Part shown: in pieces, positions 6,692 to 9,196 of the stretch
Layout: every line of letters starts with the position of its first letter
Position numbering within the stretch: position 1 is the stretch's first letter
NCBI GenBank assembly: GCA_023418535.1
Contig: JAEZZN010000033.1
Span: 1 to 9,196, forward strand
Origin: Bacillota bacterium
Lineage (GTDB): Bacteria > Bacillota_A > Clostridia > Tissierellales > Peptoniphilaceae
Direction of reading: 5' to 3'
Length of the DNA stretch: 9,196 bases
Position numbers and translations under genes: made by a program
The notes under the pieces: generated by a model
The model's database searches: none
What the model saw: only the letters and a program-made list of their open reading frames with translations
Told to the model about the DNA's origin: nothing

Positions 6692-6912
6692 ATAATTCTA
6701 GTTTCATCATTATTTAACATAATTCCATCATATCCACTTAAAAATCTGAATTATTAACTATTGTGATATTTACAGTAGTATTTACCTTGTTTACTCAATT
6801 GGAAGATTTTATATAGGAACAAAGATTTGATAAATAAAAAATGACCTCTTTCGTCAAGAGAAATGAAGATTTGTTACAATTGAGTTAATCGTAATATTTG
6901 GAGAATTGCTAC

Positions 6913-6949
6913 AAAAAAGTGACAAATTTCTAAAATGAAACTTGTCACT
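6913..6949 (-). terminator. Rho-independent terminator of pnp
   Basis: On the minus strand AGTGACAA (6949-6942) pairs with TTGTCACT (6925-6918). One C/A mismatch and a further 4-bp stem (GTTTC-side TTTC/GAAA, 6927-6930 with 6937-6940) follow, around a six-base loop. A run of six T residues (6918-6913) follows immediately. It starts 18 bases after the pnp stop codon and separates pnp from the ftsK operon. Confidence 0.9.
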
Positions 6950-6967
6950 CATTCAATATTATTTAAC

Positions 6968-9067
6968 TTATTCACCTTTTTGCATTACATCTTTTCTTGA
7001 AAGATTAATTCTACCTTTATCATCAATTTCCATGATTTTAACCATTATTTCGTCGCCTTCTTTTACTACATCTTCAACTTTATCAACTCTCTTATGATCA
7101 AGTTTTGAAATATGAACTAATCCTTCTTTTCCATTTGCAAATTGTACAAATGCACCAAAGTTCATTATTTTAACGACTTTACCTAAATAAACATCCCCTA
7201 TTTCAGGTTCTTCTACTATGCTTTCAATAATTTCAATTGCTCTTTTACCGCTTTCACCATCAGAAGAAGTAATTGTAATTAAGCCTTCGTCTTGTATATC
7301 TATTTTAACTCCAGTTTCATCGATTATCTTATTGATAGTCTTTCCACCAGAACCTATAACTTCTCTAATTTTTTCAGGTTTAACTTGAATTGTAAATATT
7401 CTTGGAGCATTTGGTGATATTTCAGGTCTTGGTTCAGGTATAGCTTCAAGTATTACATCTAGTATTCTTAATCTAGCATTTCTTGCATCTTCTAAAGCTT
7501 CTTCTAGTATAGATCTATTAATACCATCTATTTTTATATCCATTTGTAATGCTGTAATACCATCTTTTGTACCAGCTACCTTAAAGTCCATATCACCTAA
7601 ATGATCTTCTAATCCTTGAATATCTGTAAGTATAGAAAAATCATCGCCTTCTTTAATAAGTCCCATTGCAATACCAGCTACTGGTGCTTTAATTGGAACA
7701 CCTGCATCCATTAGTGAAAGTGTTGAAGCACATACTGAAGCCATTGAAGATGAACCATTTGATTCAAGTACTTCTGAAACTAGTCTAATTACATATGGAA
7801 ACTCTTCTTCAGAAGGAATAACTGATTCTAAGGCTCTTTCAGCTAATCTACCGTGTCCTATTTCTCTTCTACCAGGTGTTCTGAATCTTCCAATTTCACC
7901 TACTGAATATCCTGGGAAATTGTAGTGATGAATATATCTCTTCTTAACTTCTTCATCAGTTAATCCATCGATGTATTGAATATCTGAAGGAGATCCAAAT
8001 GTTGCAATATTTAACACTTGTGTTTGACCTCTTGTAAATAATCCAGAACCATGTACTTTTGGAACATATGCTACTTCAGCAGATAAAGGTCTGATTTCAT
8101 GCATTTTTCTTCCATCGGATCTAACCTTATCTACAGAGATTAATTTTCTTACAATTGTTTTTTCTAATTCTTCAAATACTTCATTTACACTTTTTAGTTT
8201 TTCTTCGAGATTTTCATCTTCTTCATCTGTATATTTTTCAATAATTTCATTTTGGATTGCAGTTAAAGCATCGTCTCTTGTTTTCTTATCTACAGTTTGT
8301 AATGCTTCTTTTATTCTTTGTCCAAAATTATCATCTATTTCTGTATATAAAACTTTATCTACACCTTCATAATGAAATTCATTTTTTTCTTGTCCAATTT
8401 CATCTATAATAGTTTGAATAAATTCACAGATTTTTTTAATTTCTTCATGTCCAAATAGTATAGCTTCTAGCATTTGATTTTCTGTTAATTCTTTTGCTCC
8501 TGCTTCTACCATCATAATAGCATCTTTTGTACCAGAAATAGTTAAATCTAATTTTGAAATTTTCTTTTGTTCAGAATTTGGATTTATTACGTATTTATCA
8601 TCTATATATCCAATAGATACTGATCCTGTAGGTCCATTAAATGGTATTGGAGAAATTCCAAGAACGATTGATGAACCAATCATTGATAAGATACCTGTAT
8701 CATAATTTTCATCAGCAGCTAAAATAGTTGAAACTATTTGAACATCATTTTTATAACCTTCTGGGAATAAAGGTCTTAAAGGTCTGTCCATCATACGAGC
8801 TGTTAATGTAGCTTCATCTGTTGGTCTTCCTTCCCTTTTAATATATCCACCAGGTATACGTCCAACTGCATATTGTTTTTCTTGAACTTCAACTGATAAT
8901 GGGAAAAAATCTATTCCTTCTCTTTCTTCATCAGATCCAACAACTGTAACTAGAACCATTGAATCACCAGCTCTTAAAGTTGCTGCTGCACTAGCTTGTT
9001 TTGCAACTTTACCTATCTCAACTTCAAATTCATAATTTTCTGAACTATATTTGTATTTTTTTACCAT
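6968..9067 (-). CDS. pnp: Polyribonucleotide nucleotidyltransferase (PNPase)
   Basis: PNPase degrades RNA 3' to 5' by phosphorolysis and can add tails in reverse; it is a trimeric core component of RNA-decay complexes in the cytoplasm. The 699-residue product has the complete family order: first RNase PH-like domain (about 1-225), helical linker (about 240-310), second RNase PH domain (about 315-540), KH domain (about 553-615, GSGG at 572-575) and S1 domain (about 622-692). Active-site residues of the second core are visible: the SSS run at 439-441, and D488 and D494 in EDHLGDMDF. The ATG is preceded by AAGGAG with five bases between. pnp has its own terminator, so it is probably expressed alone or with an upstream gene outside the window (often rpsO). 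A 7-bp leader hairpin touches the ribosome-binding site. Confidence 0.99.
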   Translation of the reverse strand: MVKKYKYSSENYEFEVEIGKVAKQASAAATLRAGDSMVLVTVVGSDEEREGIDFFPLSVEVQEKQYAVGRIPGGYIKREGRPTDEATLTARMMDRPLRPLFPEGYKNDVQIVSTILAADENYDTGILSMIGSSIVLGISPIPFNGPTGSVSIGYIDDKYVINPNSEQKKISKLDLTISGTKDAIMMVEAGAKELTENQMLEAILFGHEEIKKICEFIQTIIDEIGQEKNEFHYEGVDKVLYTEIDDNFGQRIKEALQTVDKKTRDDALTAIQNEIIEKYTDEEDENLEEKLKSVNEVFEELEKTIVRKLISVDKVRSDGRKMHEIRPLSAEVAYVPKVHGSGLFTRGQTQVLNIATFGSPSDIQYIDGLTDEEVKKRYIHHYNFPGYSVGEIGRFRTPGRREIGHGRLAERALESVIPSEEEFPYVIRLVSEVLESNGSSSMASVCASTLSLMDAGVPIKAPVAGIAMGLIKEGDDFSILTDIQGLEDHLGDMDFKVAGTKDGITALQMDIKIDGINRSILEEALEDARNARLRILDVILEAIPEPRPEISPNAPRIFTIQVKPEKIREVIGSGGKTINKIIDETGVKIDIQDEGLITITSSDGESGKRAIEIIESIVEEPEIGDVYLGKVVKIMNFGAFVQFANGKEGLVHISKLDHKRVDKVEDVVKEGDEIMVKIMEIDDKGRINLSRKDVMQKGE

Positions 9068-9077
9068 TGTTTCTCCT

Positions 9078-9095
9078 TGATAGCACCCGCTATCA
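9078..9095 (-). promoter_or_regulatory. Leader hairpin adjoining the pnp ribosome-binding site
   Basis: TGATAGC and GCTATCA pair perfectly over 7 bp around a four-base loop (GGGT on the transcript). The last base of the stem is the first A of the AAGGAG site for pnp. No T-run follows, so it is not a terminator. In enterobacteria the pnp leader folds into a hairpin cut by RNase III and PNPase, which autoregulates the gene. A similar role here is inference. Confidence 0.5.
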
Positions 9096-9122
9096 TCTTA
9101 TATATTTTCTTTTTTGTGTACT

Positions 9123-9150
9123 ATAATATAATACCATATAATCATGAAAA
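9123..9150 (-). promoter_or_regulatory. Candidate pnp promoter
   Basis: On the minus strand TTTTCA (9150-9145) and TATTAT (9128-9123) are separated by 16 bases. A start near 9116 would give a leader of about 50 bases that includes the hairpin at 9078-9095. The DNA is so AT-rich that similar hexamers occur nearby (another TATTAT at 9133-9128), so the exact position is uncertain. Confidence 0.3.
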
Positions 9151-9196
9151 TTATAAATAAATATTGGAAATATAACGCATTTCATAATTTAGTATT

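Larger units (their letters stand above)
6613..6967. other. Intergenic control region between pnp and ftsK
   Basis: This 355-bp stretch has no convincing gene. From right to left it holds the pnp terminator (6913-6949), an inverted repeat pair (6790-6801 with 6877-6888, 11 of 12 bases complementary), a featureless AT-rich middle, the LexA-box promoter (6663-6691) and an extended -10 promoter (6618-6626). A weak TTGACG / TTTATC pair with 17-bp spacing on the minus strand (6857 to 6829) could be a further distal promoter, but only the -35 is good. Confidence 0.7.

Noticed and set aside
6700..6770. Minus-strand peptide SGYDGIMLNNDETRIIC as a gene fragment
   Set aside because: It is only about 20 codons between stops with no upstream continuation in frame. 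It is protein-like but too short to support.
6843..6861. Second terminator or promoter near 6850 on the minus strand
   Set aside because: The stem (CTCTT/AAGAG) is only 5 bp, although T-rich sequence follows. The TTGACG -35 here has only a poor -10 (TTTATC).
1188..9067. A dedicated new RNA-decay and DNA-repair gene system
   Set aside because: pnp, ftsK, pgsA, recA and rny are each standard housekeeping genes, and partial versions of this order are common in Firmicutes. Only the regulatory arrangement is potentially new.
9078..9095. Terminator of a gene upstream of pnp
   Set aside because: The hairpin is short, is not followed by T residues on the transcribed strand, and abuts the pnp ribosome-binding site, so a leader structure is more likely.

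Overview
The window is very AT-rich, uses TTA and AGA codons heavily, and has Gram-positive Shine-Dalgarno sites. It also carries an RNase Y gene. Together these point to a low-GC Firmicute, most likely an anaerobic clostridial or Tissierellia-type coccus (Peptoniphilus/Anaerococcus/Finegoldia-like). The genus is an inference from gene order and composition, not a demonstrated fact.

All five confident genes lie on the minus strand, so the window reads right to left. At the right edge is pnp (PNPase), with a candidate promoter, a small hairpin in its leader touching the ribosome-binding site, and a strong Rho-independent terminator. A gene-free 355-bp stretch follows and holds the control region of the next operon: a sigma-A-like promoter whose spacer carries a LexA (SOS) box, and a second, extended -10 promoter close to the start codon. 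The tightly packed operon ftsK/spoIIIE-type DNA translocase - pgsA - recA - rny follows. Its genes overlap or are 9 to 12 bases apart, and it ends in a hairpin terminator. I moved two starts: ftsK begins at the ATG at 6591, and pgsA at the ATG at 4364.

The left 1.1 kb is almost gene-free and extremely AT-rich. It holds a possible C-terminal tail of a plus-strand gene, a GC-rich hairpin that is either its terminator or the end of an IS200/IS605-like element, a perfect 13-bp-stem hairpin beside a slightly GC-richer island, two open stretches that may be decayed genes, and a set of three arms able to form mutually exclusive hairpins.

Functionally the window joins RNA decay (PNPase and RNase Y, both degradosome-type enzymes) with chromosome segregation (FtsK), homologous recombination (RecA) and phospholipid synthesis (PgsA). 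The most informative observation is the putative LexA operator in front of the whole ftsK-pgsA-recA-rny operon, not directly before recA. It predicts DNA-damage co-induction of a translocase, a membrane-lipid enzyme and an mRNA-decay endonuclease together with RecA. I see no clear new defence system, CRISPR array, tRNA or rRNA.
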